Shown piece after piece: positions 10,098 through 20,427 of a DNA stretch of 64,000 bases (position 1 is its first letter; every line of letters begins with the position of its first letter). Origin of the DNA: Gracilariopsis chorda (Eukaryota; Rhodophyta; Florideophyceae; Gracilariales; Gracilariaceae); contig NBIV01000082.1 in assembly GCA_003194525.1 (NCBI GenBank), positions 245,135 to 309,134 of the forward strand, read 5' to 3'. Below the pieces are notes generated by a model. That model was not told where the DNA came from. It did no database searches and saw only the letters and a program-made list of their open reading frames with translations. The position numbers and the translations under genes were made by a program.

Positions 10098-11531
10098 AGC
10101 ATCTACTTGTCATTCAAGGGTAGAAGCATCTCTACGAAGATACTTCATTGTCTGTACGATACCAAGAACTTTCTGCAGCCACAACAGTTATTTATCTTAC
10201 ATTGCCTTTCATGAGCAGTACACATCCAGATTGTTCGACAGAAATTGGCTGAAAGAAGACCGCGTTTAACGGTTTAGATGTTTCCATTCCCATAGAGCCG
10301 TAATCATTTTCATCGAGTATCCTTTTGTATTCAGAGTGGAAGAGCCGTGCTATCTTTTCTTGTCTGGGAGTGCCGTCAGTACCCCTGGTATTAGTCAATT
10401 TGATGCATGTGTTATTTCAGCATGACTGCACCGAAATGGTGAAGATTACTCAGCCTTCTAAAATTATCTCTCACTCCATCGATGGCAGTATTGCTCGGGG
10501 CAACCTTGATTAACTCTACGGTATCGATCCTTTGGTTTTGATGTTATCCTGGTATATATTTCTCGCCCGTGCTATGCTGTTGATTAACCAAACGTCGGAC
10601 AACAGTACGATACGAACCATATATCGAAAAATGCGTACGGTTACGGGTCAAGCGAAAGAAAAATTGCTCTCTCGCCTATGACTCGTGCCGCCCTTTCTCG
10701 TGCCCCGGAATCTGCACATCGTCGGATCTACTTCTGTCATTTATCTAGTCGGATCGATGACAGCAGCAAACATGACAAGGATTTCGATGTCGGGAACTTA
10801 GCCTGGAATATGCATCGCAAGTTCGCACAGTGCTCGAGAGCGAGGGGTAAGAGACACGAAGGGTGCATGTTTCACATTCCCGAGATTCAATGTGTGGCGT
10901 TTCGCTGGCAGAAGGCTTGCCCACTCAGTTCTTAGAAGTGTTCATTTGTTTTTCAGAATAGATGCTTCTTCGACACGACTCTTCTCTCACCTTCAGAGCC
11001 TAGTAGCGCTTGATAACTTGTAAACTGGGAATTACGAAGTATACAGTGCCTCAGTACGAAATTCAATCCTGGCTTGAGCCAAATCGATATCTGAGTTGGC
11101 ATAACAATATAACATGACAACTGTGACTTACCCTATCACGATGCTTGCACGTCGTAGTGCCTCCTGAGCCAGACCGCCTCCGTTTCCGTGTCCGACAGCA
11201 GACAGTTGTACACCATGATTTCAAACGCGCATGCCAGCCTTGAACTCGTGAGGCCTGTGATCCACCCAAAGGCTGAGATGGATAAGGAGAAGAAAATCAG
11301 TTTTCCTTGTGGTTCACACAAATATCTTTTGTTTGCTGTCGGCTACTTGCATTGTCCAGATTTCACAGACTTAAATCTCCGAGTTCGACGATGGCCATTT
11401 CTGAGGTCTCCCAATCGCGGAGGCTCTGTCTATCACCCTTCCATTCACACTCATCACTTCTGAACATCACTTTGATCTGATACAAGTCAATACCTACGTC
11501 GTTGGGAAGGGAACAACACCCGTTTTTTGAG
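10098..11531. other. Intergenic region upstream of the subtilisin gene, with a dispersed repeat copy
   Basis: It contains at about 10656-10704 one copy of a short dispersed motif (AAAATTG, then CTCGCCT, then a CTCG/TCTCGTGCC tail), also seen at 15163-15206 and 19526-19586. No convincing gene. The last 100 bases should hold the subtilisin promoter. I see no clear TATA box. Confidence 0.4.
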
Positions 11532-12962
11532 ATGAATATAATCGTATTTGCTGTATCCCTCTTTTTGCTCATCGTCTGTATTTTTCCATTTTCAGTCAAT
11601 AGCCATAGATCTACGAAGAGCTATGGACACAAACCATACGAAAGGAAGCCATCATTTCAATCAAACCAAAGCCCCGTGAATGGAATAGTACCCAACTCGT
11701 TTCTAATTCAACTCACGGCCGAATGCGGAATGGAATGTCGGGAAGAAGCACAACAACTGCTACGCTCAAATTCTCGCACGAAAAAATGCGCCATTGGATC
11801 ACTTCCTTTAACAATCGGGAGTCTTTTCTTCGAATCAATTGTATGTGACAGAAACCACTTTTTCCGACAAATGAAGTACATGGGATCACATTACAGGCGG
11901 AAGTCTTTCCAAATCCTGATTATCAAGACAATCAGAGTGGCACTCGCTAGAGCGGGTACTAGGCCACTGTTCATAGAGAACAGCAGCACCGTTAGAGTCC
12001 AAGCAGTCTCATACCATTATCAGATGGATGGATACACAGTTTCGCCGCCAGAATCGTTCAGAACTGACTTGTACGGTATTGACGAAGTCGACGGTGGGTT
12101 TCCTCGGGATGGCCTTCGTACATGTGCCCAGAAAAGCAACAACGGAAAGAACGTCAGCATTTGGATTTTGGACACGGGATGTGAGCCTTCACCTGGTGGA
12201 CTATGTGCAGACTTCACCGGTGAACAGGTCGGGACGTGCACCGATAACGATGGCCACGGAACTGCCATGGGACAAATAGCCTCTGACGCAGAATTTGGTG
12301 TAGCCCCAGCAGCAACACGTCACTGTCTCAGAGTGCTTGTCGACACCGCTAATGGCGATTGGACTAATGTCCTCAGAGGTCTTGCATTTGTGGGGGCCCA
12401 GAATCTCAAAAGCAAGGGAAAGGTTATTAATCTCTCCCTCTCAGGACCAGTAGCTAGTAACACTCGTTCTGTGCCAGTCATTCTCAGAGAGCTAGGAAGG
12501 ATGGGTTTCTTTACCGTGGGTGCAGCCGGAAATGACAGGTCAAACGCTTGTGACCAAATTCCTGCGTCATTTAGAGGAGACCGTTTTTTCAGTGTCCAGG
12601 CTCACGACGAGTCTGGAAACCCTTTTTCGAATAACAACTTTGCAACGTCTGGAAGTGACTGTATCGATTTATCGGCCCCAGGAGTGAACATTAGAACGAC
12701 TCCTGTCGCCATAGCACAAGACCTCGGTGAGAACGGCACTTCGCAGGCCGCTGCACATGTTTCTGGTGCGATTGCCGTTCTGTTATCTGATAATCGAGAG
12801 GTCAACATGCTCTCTCTAACTCAGAATGGGAGACTTATAGACAACGGCATGGAGAGAGGCATGAGCCTCGTAGACAAGGAGTCCCTGGGACTATCATGCC
12901 CACAACGTAGGAAAACTCGGAAGTTTAGTTCTAGTAACCGAAAAGGGCATAGAGGTTATTGA
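11532..12962 (+). CDS. Secreted subtilisin-like serine protease (S8)
   Basis: The start is set at the ATG at 11532, ten codons after an upstream ATG, because the protein then begins with a clean signal peptide (MNIIVFAVSLFLLIVCIFPF). A propeptide of the I9 type follows (about residues 40-160, from GIVPNSF to the I/V-E-N-S-x-x-V end). The catalytic domain has all landmarks: Asp in SIWILDTG, His in DGHGTAMG, the oxyanion Asn in VGAAGND and Ser in NGTSQAAAHV, so it should be active. The length of 476 aa is normal for a single-domain secreted S8 enzyme. The tail is basic and short. It is likely autoprocessed and released outside the cell. Its propeptide has a stand-alone paralogue at 17921-18697. 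Confidence 0.9.
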   Translation: MNIIVFAVSLFLLIVCIFPFSVNSHRSTKSYGHKPYERKPSFQSNQSPVNGIVPNSFLIQLTAECGMECREEAQQLLRSNSRTKKCAIGSLPLTIGSLFFESIVCDRNHFFRQMKYMGSHYRRKSFQILIIKTIRVALARAGTRPLFIENSSTVRVQAVSYHYQMDGYTVSPPESFRTDLYGIDEVDGGFPRDGLRTCAQKSNNGKNVSIWILDTGCEPSPGGLCADFTGEQVGTCTDNDGHGTAMGQIASDAEFGVAPAATRHCLRVLVDTANGDWTNVLRGLAFVGAQNLKSKGKVINLSLSGPVASNTRSVPVILRELGRMGFFTVGAAGNDRSNACDQIPASFRGDRFFSVQAHDESGNPFSNNNFATSGSDCIDLSAPGVNIRTTPVAIAQDLGENGTSQAAAHVSGAIAVLLSDNREVNMLSLTQNGRLIDNGMERGMSLVDKESLGLSCPQRRKTRKFSSSNRKGHRGY

Positions 12963-13314
12963 CGGCAGCCATTCCTTAGTACTGGCGACTTCTATTTGAA
13001 ACTTTTCATGCAACAGTTATATCTTTGCAAAGGGTATCGACGGTACCAGAGATACGAAGGGAAACATTTGATACTTTTGTAGCTATGCTTGGGCTTGTCA
13101 TCGCTTCGCGTGCGAAAGTGGATATTTTGTCTATCTGGACCGTTTGATATCATAACAAGAACGATCACATTGCCAGCGCTTTACAATTACCGTAGTTTGT
13201 CATTTCAAATCTCTTGCACGCTGAAAGCTGACAACCCTGCAGGGCCTCGACGTATGACCTCCTGCCGATACTTTCATGATTGCACGTAGACATACTTCTC
13301 GTGGTATGTCGAGA
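12963..13314. other. Short intergenic gap between convergent genes
   Basis: Lies between the ends of the subtilisin gene (plus) and the secreted protein gene (minus). It should hold both 3' ends. No clear polyadenylation signal or other feature was seen. Confidence 0.4.
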
Positions 13315-14091
13315 CTACATCCTATGAGTCGTACATGTAACGCCGTTTGGTCGAAAATCACCCTGGGCCGTTGGTAAACTTACCATAGGTAGACTTGCAG
13401 TCGGATCTTCTGCATCATTGTCCATGATATCAACGCCCACACTAAGGAACGCAACACCACCACCAACTTCTTTAGCTTCAACTCTTTGAGCAGTACTGAG
13501 TGCTGGCAGTTGACGAGTGCCGAATGCTTCAAAGATACCAAGCGGTAGCGATTCAAAAAAGCTCTCAGCAATGGTTGTCTGCTCCGTTTGATTAAGGGAA
13601 CCGGGTTCCGTTTTGTTTCGAATGCAGAACATCATTTCCTCTTCAGGCACACGAAACTGGACAGCGCTCGGACATGCCAATCCGAGATTTGGGAAAGCCA
13701 GCATTGGGTCTAAGCCAATCCCCACTATTTGAGAGCCCAGATCAAGCCGACTCACGACTCTGAGAAACCCAAATTTTTCTTCCTGAACTCGCAAAACAGA
13801 TAGAGTTGCCTGCATTTGCTCTCCTAGGAAGCAATTGACTCTGGCACCATTTTCTTCGATACAAAAATCGCAACCCTGCTGACAGAAAATCATCGAGGAT
13901 GTTATATTCTTGCCCTTGTGATGGCTGATTTCTTCTTCTGAAACCTCTTCCTTCATGCGGAGGGCCACAGATTCTTTGAAGGCTGAGCTCCGGTTTTGCT
14001 GTCTTTTAGCGGAAGGAAACATGACGGGCATGCTAATGGCTGCCGCCAGCGAGCAGAGAAGCATAATGCAGAAAAGTCCAAAAAGAGACAT
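13315..14091 (-). CDS. Secreted cysteine-containing protein of unknown function
   Basis: The frame is open from 14226, but a TATA box at 14194-14201 lies inside that extension, so the ATG at 14091 is the likely start. It gives a clean signal peptide (MSLFGLFCIMLLCSLAAA) and a mature protein of about 240 aa. Cysteines are grouped as FCQQGCDFC early on, with further ones near NC, LAC and MFC. A C-terminal segment, ESFFESLPLGIFEAFGTRQL, is reminiscent of the GVFD[ED]LxVRR segment of the proteins at 16905 and 20428. That makes this a possible distant member of the family, not a proven one. No transmembrane segment follows the signal peptide. Confidence 0.65.
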   Translation of the reverse strand: MSLFGLFCIMLLCSLAAAISMPVMFPSAKRQQNRSSAFKESVALRMKEEVSEEEISHHKGKNITSSMIFCQQGCDFCIEENGARVNCFLGEQMQATLSVLRVQEEKFGFLRVVSRLDLGSQIVGIGLDPMLAFPNLGLACPSAVQFRVPEEEMMFCIRNKTEPGSLNQTEQTTIAESFFESLPLGIFEAFGTRQLPALSTAQRVEAKEVGGGVAFLSVGVDIMDNDAEDPTASLPMVSLPTAQGDFRPNGVTCTTHRM

Positions 14092-14193
14092 AGTGATAAA
14101 AGCAGATGCAGCAGTACAAAGAGAGAAGAAAATGAGCGAAGGGCTCTGTTGTTGGAGCGGAAGAAGTTGGGAGATTGAGTGATCATGGTGGGG

Positions 14194-14201
14194 CTTATAT
14201 A
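14194..14201 (-). promoter_or_regulatory. TATA box of the secreted protein gene
   Basis: The minus strand reads TATATAAG, about 103 bases upstream of the ATG at 14091. That would place transcription initiation about 70 bases upstream of the ATG. It rules out the more distal ATG-like start at 14226. Confidence 0.6.
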
Positions 14202-14226
14202 GACAAACAAAGACCTGAACGGTCAT

Positions 14227-16904
14227 AGCGCGTCAAGGCGATGAGTATGGAGTAAAAGGCAGACACTTCTCAAACGCTTTAGGTCAGTTGCGCTCTAAAC
14301 CCTTTTTCAGCGAAACGGTTGCTATGCTTCCGAAGTTATGTTCAATGTTTGTGAACTTCGAACTCCAGGCATAGATTTTGACCACGTTGCGTGCTGAGAA
14401 ACTTTCTGAGTGTGGCCGTTACGTGTTCTGACTACATAATTGTATATAATGCTACAGTCACCGGCGGTCCTTGTTCGAAATGTGAGGCTCAAGGCGTTGT
14501 CGATGAAGACGTGGTGAAGGAGCATTTCATATTTGAAGACGCTGCGGTGATGCCCTTGGCAAACAGTAGACGTTTGCTGCCTCTCGTCGTGAAAATGCTT
14601 CAAGCATTTCAATAAACGGCAAACGATTTCAAGCTTCACGCAACGGACGCATAGAGGAACTGTATCCCGTGCAACGTTAAAGATTCTAGTAAGGCCACCG
14701 AAGGGTAGAAAGCTCCATACAGCACGGTAAGCACAAATTCGCAATCTGCGGCAACAAGGGTACAGGAAACAACTTGTTTGGTATAATATGTTCAAAGAAA
14801 CGCAAGTATCTTTGAAGTAGTGTAGGAGATGTATCGACGGGCGGCTGCGGATTGCGGGGCGCGAGAGGGGTTTTTAGGGTTTTTTTTGAGTGACCCGCAT
14901 TTGCACAAGTTCGTCGCCATACCGGCCTTTTCACACTACTACCCGACGTGTAGCCAACCAACCACAGAGCAAGAACACTTGAGAATTGAATAAAACAGGA
15001 TGATACCGAAGTCAAAGCATCTTTATTGAAACCAAGGGAGCCATGTCCTTATCATCAGCGATGGAGTGAGATAACCATCGGCAGCCGAATTATTCTCACT
15101 GGCTCCGTGCTATAGGTAGGAGTTATGTTGCCAATCGAGTTCAAATCGCGGGGCACGGCACGAGCAAAATTGGTCCCTCGCCTTCGGCTCGCGTAAAATA
15201 TTGCACTGTTGCAGTGAGATAGTATATCATATCATGTATGCACGGTCGGCTTCACGGATGGTGCTATTGATGTGCATGTGTGGCTGTAAGCCATACTTGC
15301 GTCGGCGCTCCCGTTCGGACAGAAGTTTTTCGACCGTTTTGGTAGTTTGAATAATTTCAGATAGGCTAGCTTCTGAACGGTATCGGACTCTACTTCGAAG
15401 TTCGAACTAAGACATAGACGAAGTAGAAGATTAGCAGTAAAGGGAATCACAGATGTCCGTGTTCGGCTGCGTACAGAGGCTGTTGTCAGCTCTGCTCTTC
15501 TAAGTCTACTCTACTCTCTTTGACGCTTAGTATCCTACAACCGCTCCAAAGCTGCCGTTTACGGGTTGCGCTTATCGCCGTGCCAGCGCAAAAGGGCCCG
15601 TCATCGGAGAGATCGTCAATCGACGAACATTTGTAGAAGTACGATTGCCCGATTTCCTCGGTATGCAATGTCTTTCAAAATAGCGACTACAGTAACATAC
15701 CCTTACTACGACTTCATGCGGAGAGAGAGTGAGAGAGAAGACAGAAAGTGAACGGCTTTGCAACCGAAGCCAGGGCTGTCTTGCGGAAGCTGAGCATGAC
15801 GAATGTAGCTGACAGCTATTAGTTATCAGATGTCCGCTGGCTATCCTCCCATGAATAAGTAATTATAAGCATGGGTGCTATCGGTGGACAGGAAAGCTTC
15901 TAAGAAGAAGAAAATGATATCGACGTCAAAGGAGCCATAGTCATAGAAAAGGTGCGTTGCCAACTGGTGTTCGCCTGCCACTGCCTTGCCTGCCATTAAA
16001 AGTAGACAGGCCGTTTTCTGTTCTCGATATCGGCGCACCACAGGGACTTATCTAGCCCTCACCTTCGGAAAAGCTTTCCTGCCAAGCGCCTAACCCGTTT
16101 TACGCTGCGCTCGCTACGATTGCGCGCGCCACGTTTCATTCACAGCAGTGCGCTCCGCTCTCCGCTTCCTTCTCCTGAAAGCCGTGATTGGTTCTGCCAG
16201 CATTGTCGCGTGGCTTCCACTGCACGCCCACCTTGGAACAGCCGCGCACGCATCAGATTACCCGATACACGACTCGGCATTTTTGGTACAGTATCTACTA
16301 GCGCATATGCTTGTAGATAAGGGTTACCCATCCCCCCGATTTTCAAGTTTTTTCTTGGAACGTACACAATCGTAATCAGCACATCGTCCTCCCTTCTGCC
16401 CTTTACCCTTCACAGCGTATGCATCCATGTGGCGAGCCAGCAGCACGCAAACTGTTTCTGTAGAGTTACCAAGTGCTCAGAGGCGCGCCCACGTTAACCT
16501 TTTGCCCTTCACACTTCGCAGCGTATGCATCAATGTCACGAGCCAGCAGCATGCACACTGTTTCTGTACCAAGTGCTCAGAGGCGCCCACGTTGAGCCCG
16601 TCTGTCAACGCACCACAGCCGTCCTACACCTTCCAACCGGACGATGAGCACGTTTGGTCGAATTCACGGACTTAACTGTCTCTGGCTCTTCGAAAACCGA
16701 TTCGTTCCCACTATGTCTTTGATTGCCACCTCTTCTTTTCACCCTACGAGGCCTCACAAACCCCTACTTAGACTTCGCCATCTTCCTCCACCGATTCTAT
16801 AGCTTCTGTATCATACATGCTCCACCTCAGAACCGTTCGCCTCTGCTCTTCTCCGCTTCCCCTTCATCACTTCTTACCGCACCATTCGTACTACAACATC
16901 CACA
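14227..16904. other. Long intergenic region with one dispersed repeat copy
   Basis: Many short overlapping frames, none with a recognisable domain. At 15163-15206 is a copy of the dispersed motif AAAATTGGTCCCTCGCC + TCGGCTCG. At about 16427-16600 two imperfect copies of a segment containing GCGTATGCATC and the later GCTCAGAGGCG follow each other. A weak TATA-like TCTATAGC at 16796-16803 lies 105 bases before the ATG of the next gene, about the same spacing as for the two clear TATA boxes in this island. Confidence 0.4.
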
Positions 16905-17573
16905 ATGGTCCCGACAACCGCCCTCTTCACCTATGTCCGTTTGGTACTGTTCGTTCTGCTCGTGACACGTGCTGCCGGGTCTCCTTCTGAATCAGAGGAC
17001 TGCGTCACAGTACAGGCGGCACAACCGCTACAATCTACACCTCCTCAACTTAAGCTCCAAGAAGAACTGCTCGTCTTCATATGCTTTGATGTGCGCTCGA
17101 ACGGCAGTATATCCGTGTTTGAAGCTAAATCTGGTTTGAAAACCGGAAAAGTCCAGTGCACGAACAAGCTCATATTCAACTATGTCAACGGTGCGCGCTC
17201 GAACAAAACTGTGGCAAACATACGATTTGCACGTGAGTGCAATACACTTCTGTGCGCCATTGTCGCAGCCAGTGGCTCAACGGTATACATTTCAGTGGCT
17301 CTTCCTCCAACCGTTATGGTTACTTCATCCACCGTATTTGAGTTTGCGCGCACTGATCTGTCTTTTGACGCTACTTCCATGGTTTCGCAATACGCTGTGC
17401 GTGTATTAGATTTGTTCACGTCCGGTGTGTTCGATGATCTGACGGTGCGACGTGCGCTGTTTCTGTTCTCAACTCAATCATCGTGTGAGATCCAGGAGAA
17501 TTTACTCCTTAGAATTCCGTTCCGACGATCGCACGAAGACCTAAACCTTCAGATACGCCCAGTAACGAATTAA
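16905..17573 (+). CDS. Secreted protein, paralogue of the membrane protein at 20428
   Basis: 222 aa, beginning with a signal peptide (MVPTTALFTYVRLVLFVLLV, cleaved near RAAGSPS). The mature part aligns along its length with residues about 115-270 of the protein at 20428. Shared landmarks are an early ELLVF/EEMVLY segment, VQC, a C-x(4)-C near the middle (ECNTLLC versus QCNEQFC), and the near-identical GVFD[ED]LxVRRxL close to the C-terminus. Unlike the paralogue it has no C-terminal membrane segment, so it should be soluble and secreted. The function is unknown and I do not recognise the fold. Confidence 0.7.
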   Translation: MVPTTALFTYVRLVLFVLLVTRAAGSPSESEDCVTVQAAQPLQSTPPQLKLQEELLVFICFDVRSNGSISVFEAKSGLKTGKVQCTNKLIFNYVNGARSNKTVANIRFARECNTLLCAIVAASGSTVYISVALPPTVMVTSSTVFEFARTDLSFDATSMVSQYAVRVLDLFTSGVFDDLTVRRALFLFSTQSSCEIQENLLLRIPFRRSHEDLNLQIRPVTN

Positions 17574-17920
17574 AGAAGTAGCAGCCCCTGCCTTCACCTA
17601 ATTTTACCGCACACTATCCACTTTGATCTCTTGCTAGTCCATAAACAATTCACAACTCGAAGTATCACCATCAACTATCTTTATTTTCTTACTTAAAACA
17701 CCTGTGCTCTTAACGCCTTTCTGATGCTGCACCACCTTGCTACGGAGACGATTCTAGGGCATTAAGATTGAAGGTCACACAAGCGAAGTAGAAAAGCCTT
17801 TTGAGCTGATGCTGGGATTGTCATGAAGTCATATTCGAAAATTACCCACAAGTAGTCCTGCCTTCTTTACTTCAGAAAGGTGTGACGTGACATATTGATT
17901 ATTTCACAACCTTCAAGCGC
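17574..17920. other. Gap between convergent genes
   Basis: 3' ends of the secreted protein gene (plus) and the propeptide-like gene (minus). No feature was seen beyond A/T-rich stretches. Confidence 0.35.
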
Positions 17921-18697
17921 TTACTGCGCCTTTACGATGCTATTGTTTTCCACAGAAATCAACTCATTGTTTGACTTGGATACAGCTGGAGCGATGGTTT
18001 TCGAAATAGTGTCGGATGTGATTGTCAGTCTCGGACCAGTTTCAATTTCGTCAATATCGCTTTCAGAGCTAGAACTGCGGTTTCCATCGCACTTCAAGAA
18101 GCCGAAGTGTACTGTGCCAATGCTCAACGTTTCTCCGACTGCACATAACCTCGTGGCAGGGTTTTGGAGCAGGGCATATTGCACAACTGTGCGGCATTTA
18201 GTATCACATCTTGCAGAAGTCATAAATATGAACGAGTTTTCTATGATACCATCCTTCGTCCGTGTTTTCTGTTCCGAAGTGCTAGGAGCTATTTGTGGGA
18301 TAGCTTTTGAAGTTGGGGAAGCCGTGTGATTGCTCTGAAGTGGTGGGGTTTCAGGCATTTGAACGAGGTTGGGAGTCCGCTTCTGAGGATTTTTAGGTGT
18401 ACTTATGGGAGAACGTGTGGCACTTGCGTTACTGGATGTGATCTGAGGCGCATTGGAACTGCCCTCTCTCCGTGGTGAGGTTCTTTTGTTCCTGGGAATA
18501 AGAATCGGAAACACATACCAGTAATAATTTCTCTTGGTACGAGGAGATCCAGAAAGTGAGAACCAAGACAGCCTTCTCGGATTTGAAACAGTAGCACTCT
18601 CAACGATCGAAAGATTGTACGCCATGCATGACAGACAGAGAATAATCATTGGCATCCGCAGTGGAAACTTTTTCATAGTGTTCAGGACAAGCTGCAT
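17921..18697 (-). CDS. Secreted stand-alone subtilisin-propeptide-like (I9-like) protein
   Basis: 258 aa. ATGs at 18697 and 18676 both lead into a signal peptide (MKKFPLRMPMIILCLSC). A Pro/Ser/Thr-rich linker (residues about 50-150) is followed by about 110 residues that align with the propeptide of the subtilisin at 11532. Shared positions include G-I-[IV]-x-N-S-F, paired cysteines spaced C-x(3)-C, then C-A-[IV]-G, L-[ST]-I-G, a [DK]C[D] motif, and the propeptide-like end [IV]-E-N-[NS]-S-x-V-[KR]-[AV]-Q. The protein then stops: no catalytic domain follows in any frame. It could be a free protease inhibitor or chaperone, as known for stand-alone I9 proteins, or a truncated duplicate. Confidence 0.65.
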   Translation of the reverse strand: MQLVLNTMKKFPLRMPMIILCLSCMAYNLSIVESATVSNPRRLSWFSLSGSPRTKRNYYWYVFPILIPRNKRTSPRREGSSNAPQITSSNASATRSPISTPKNPQKRTPNLVQMPETPPLQSNHTASPTSKAIPQIAPSTSEQKTRTKDGIIENSFIFMTSARCDTKCRTVVQYALLQNPATRLCAVGETLSIGTVHFGFLKCDGNRSSSSESDIDEIETGPRLTITSDTISKTIAPAVSKSNNELISVENNSIVKAQ

Positions 18698-20334
18698 AGA
18701 GAGGGCTTTCGCTCCTCTTACCAGGAAAATGAAACAGAACGCTGAGATCGTGCCAAAAGAATCGATTCGCGGGGTATGGCGGGTGGCTCACAGAACCCTT
18801 AAAGCCGCAGGGGTGATGTGTATCTGCTTCGAGGGTCTCGCCGCAGTAAAGCACGAATAGTGGACAGTTTATTTGTACCAGTAAGTGTCCTAGGGCCTGA
18901 GTAAGGCGAACGCTCCAGGAGGCTCATGCCCCACCCTCTATAATTGTTGTGGTGAAGCCTTCTCTCCTTCCTAGTTGCCGGAAACTGCAGAAAAGCATGT
19001 GCGTCCAGCAATGATGTACTGTACTATCATGAACAATAATGCCTCTGCTCTTCGTCAAATTGTCATCGCCATAGTGCCGTTGAGCCGCATTTTTAAGCCA
19101 GCTATTGGCTGCATTTAAGGAGAACAGAAATCTGAGATCTGGCATACCCAATGGCTAAACGCCACCATGGCCTGCCTGCCAAAGATTGTAACCCAGATCA
19201 ACAAATCTGATGATCTGGTGGCCCCGGCAAGGTTTCCGGCAACATAGCATTAGACTTCGGAAACTTTTTGTCTCAAAGCTCCGCATATGTCACTAACAAC
19301 ATGTTGCTTTCTTCTAGTACGCACTTCATTGCTTCGTGGTGGCTCCTTTCCACAGTAAAAACCTCCTGAATGTCTAATTTTAGCACACGAAAGACACGTC
19401 AATAATCGAAAGATATTGATGTTACAATTTTTGGTGATTCGTCGTTCATGAGAAACCCACGGCTATCAGCGCTTATATCTCGCTGGCCATAAACTCATAT
19501 CATCAGCGTTTAACACGAAGTTTCCAAAGAAAATTGGCACCTCGCCTGCGGCTCGGGACCATTTTTGCCGCTTCTCGTGCCACACCATCCGCACTTGTTC
19601 GTAGATGTAACTCATACCTTCCCCTCAGTATTCGAGACCTACCTCATCCATAGCACACGTCATGCTGCCGAGCGCGACTCCGCAACTGAACAGCCACCTC
19701 ATGCGCCAGTCAGGTCTGTTTGAAACGTGCACAAGTGAATGCATCCGTTCTCAAGCTGGCCACAAGGATGTCTTTATTTGTGTGGCTCTCAGAGAATTTG
19801 AATGTGATTGGTGCAACGACGAAGACAATATGACTAAACGTTGTTATGGTCTTGTCTTCGACAACGCTTTTTGGCACAAGCACGGCATACAGCAGGTCTA
19901 CTACCCACTACTAAGACATGTGGGGCCCCTCCTCTTTGGTGGAGCACGATTTTCTCATGCTTCGTTTCCGGTGCATACGCTAACAGAGGCATAGAGAGGG
20001 TGCAGTAAATGCTCGCCAACATCTGCCCTGTCCAGCGACGGAGACAACTGCGCCCTCCTAGAAAACCCAACCCCTTTCCAACGAGCAGACATTTCTCTCC
20101 AATACCATGAGTGGGAAACGCCACCGGACGACGGAAGAAGGTAATCATGTAGTCAGGAACGGCAGTTCAGATACTTCAAATACAATGACTCTTTTCTCTT
20201 TCACAAGCTGTTCAATTACAACAAGGACCATGACAATGTGTCATAAAAACATTACTCCCTGATTAGCTTGCCTTTTCCTACTGTACAGATTAAAAGGCAA
20301 GTCCATTGGAGGAATTTCGCGGTCTATAAAGCGA
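18698..20334. other. Intergenic, with a dispersed repeat copy and one weak ORF
   Basis: Holds the third copy of the dispersed motif at 19526-19586 (AAAATTGGCACCTCGCCTGC...). A 110-codon plus frame at 19662-19994 has several cysteines (for example FECDWCNDEDNMTKRC), but no signal peptide, domain or promoter evidence. I do not call it a gene. Confidence 0.35.
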
Positions 20335-20340
20335 AGTGGC
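20335..20340 (+). promoter_or_regulatory. TATA box of the membrane protein gene
   Basis: TATAAA in the context GGTCTATAAAGCG, 88 bases upstream of the ATG at 20428. An ATG at 20344 is only 4 bases downstream of it and so cannot be in the mRNA leader of this promoter. This decides the start. Confidence 0.6.
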
Positions 20341-20427
20341 TCTTTGAACTCACACATTTTGTGTTCTCCCTTCCCTTGTGAAAAGTGTTGCGCTACTATT
20401 GATCTTCCTTCATCACCCTTCTCCAAA

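Noticed and set aside
19662-19994. 110-codon Cys-containing plus frame
   Set aside because: No signal peptide, domain, promoter or paralogue in the window. Kept only as a note in the intergenic entry.
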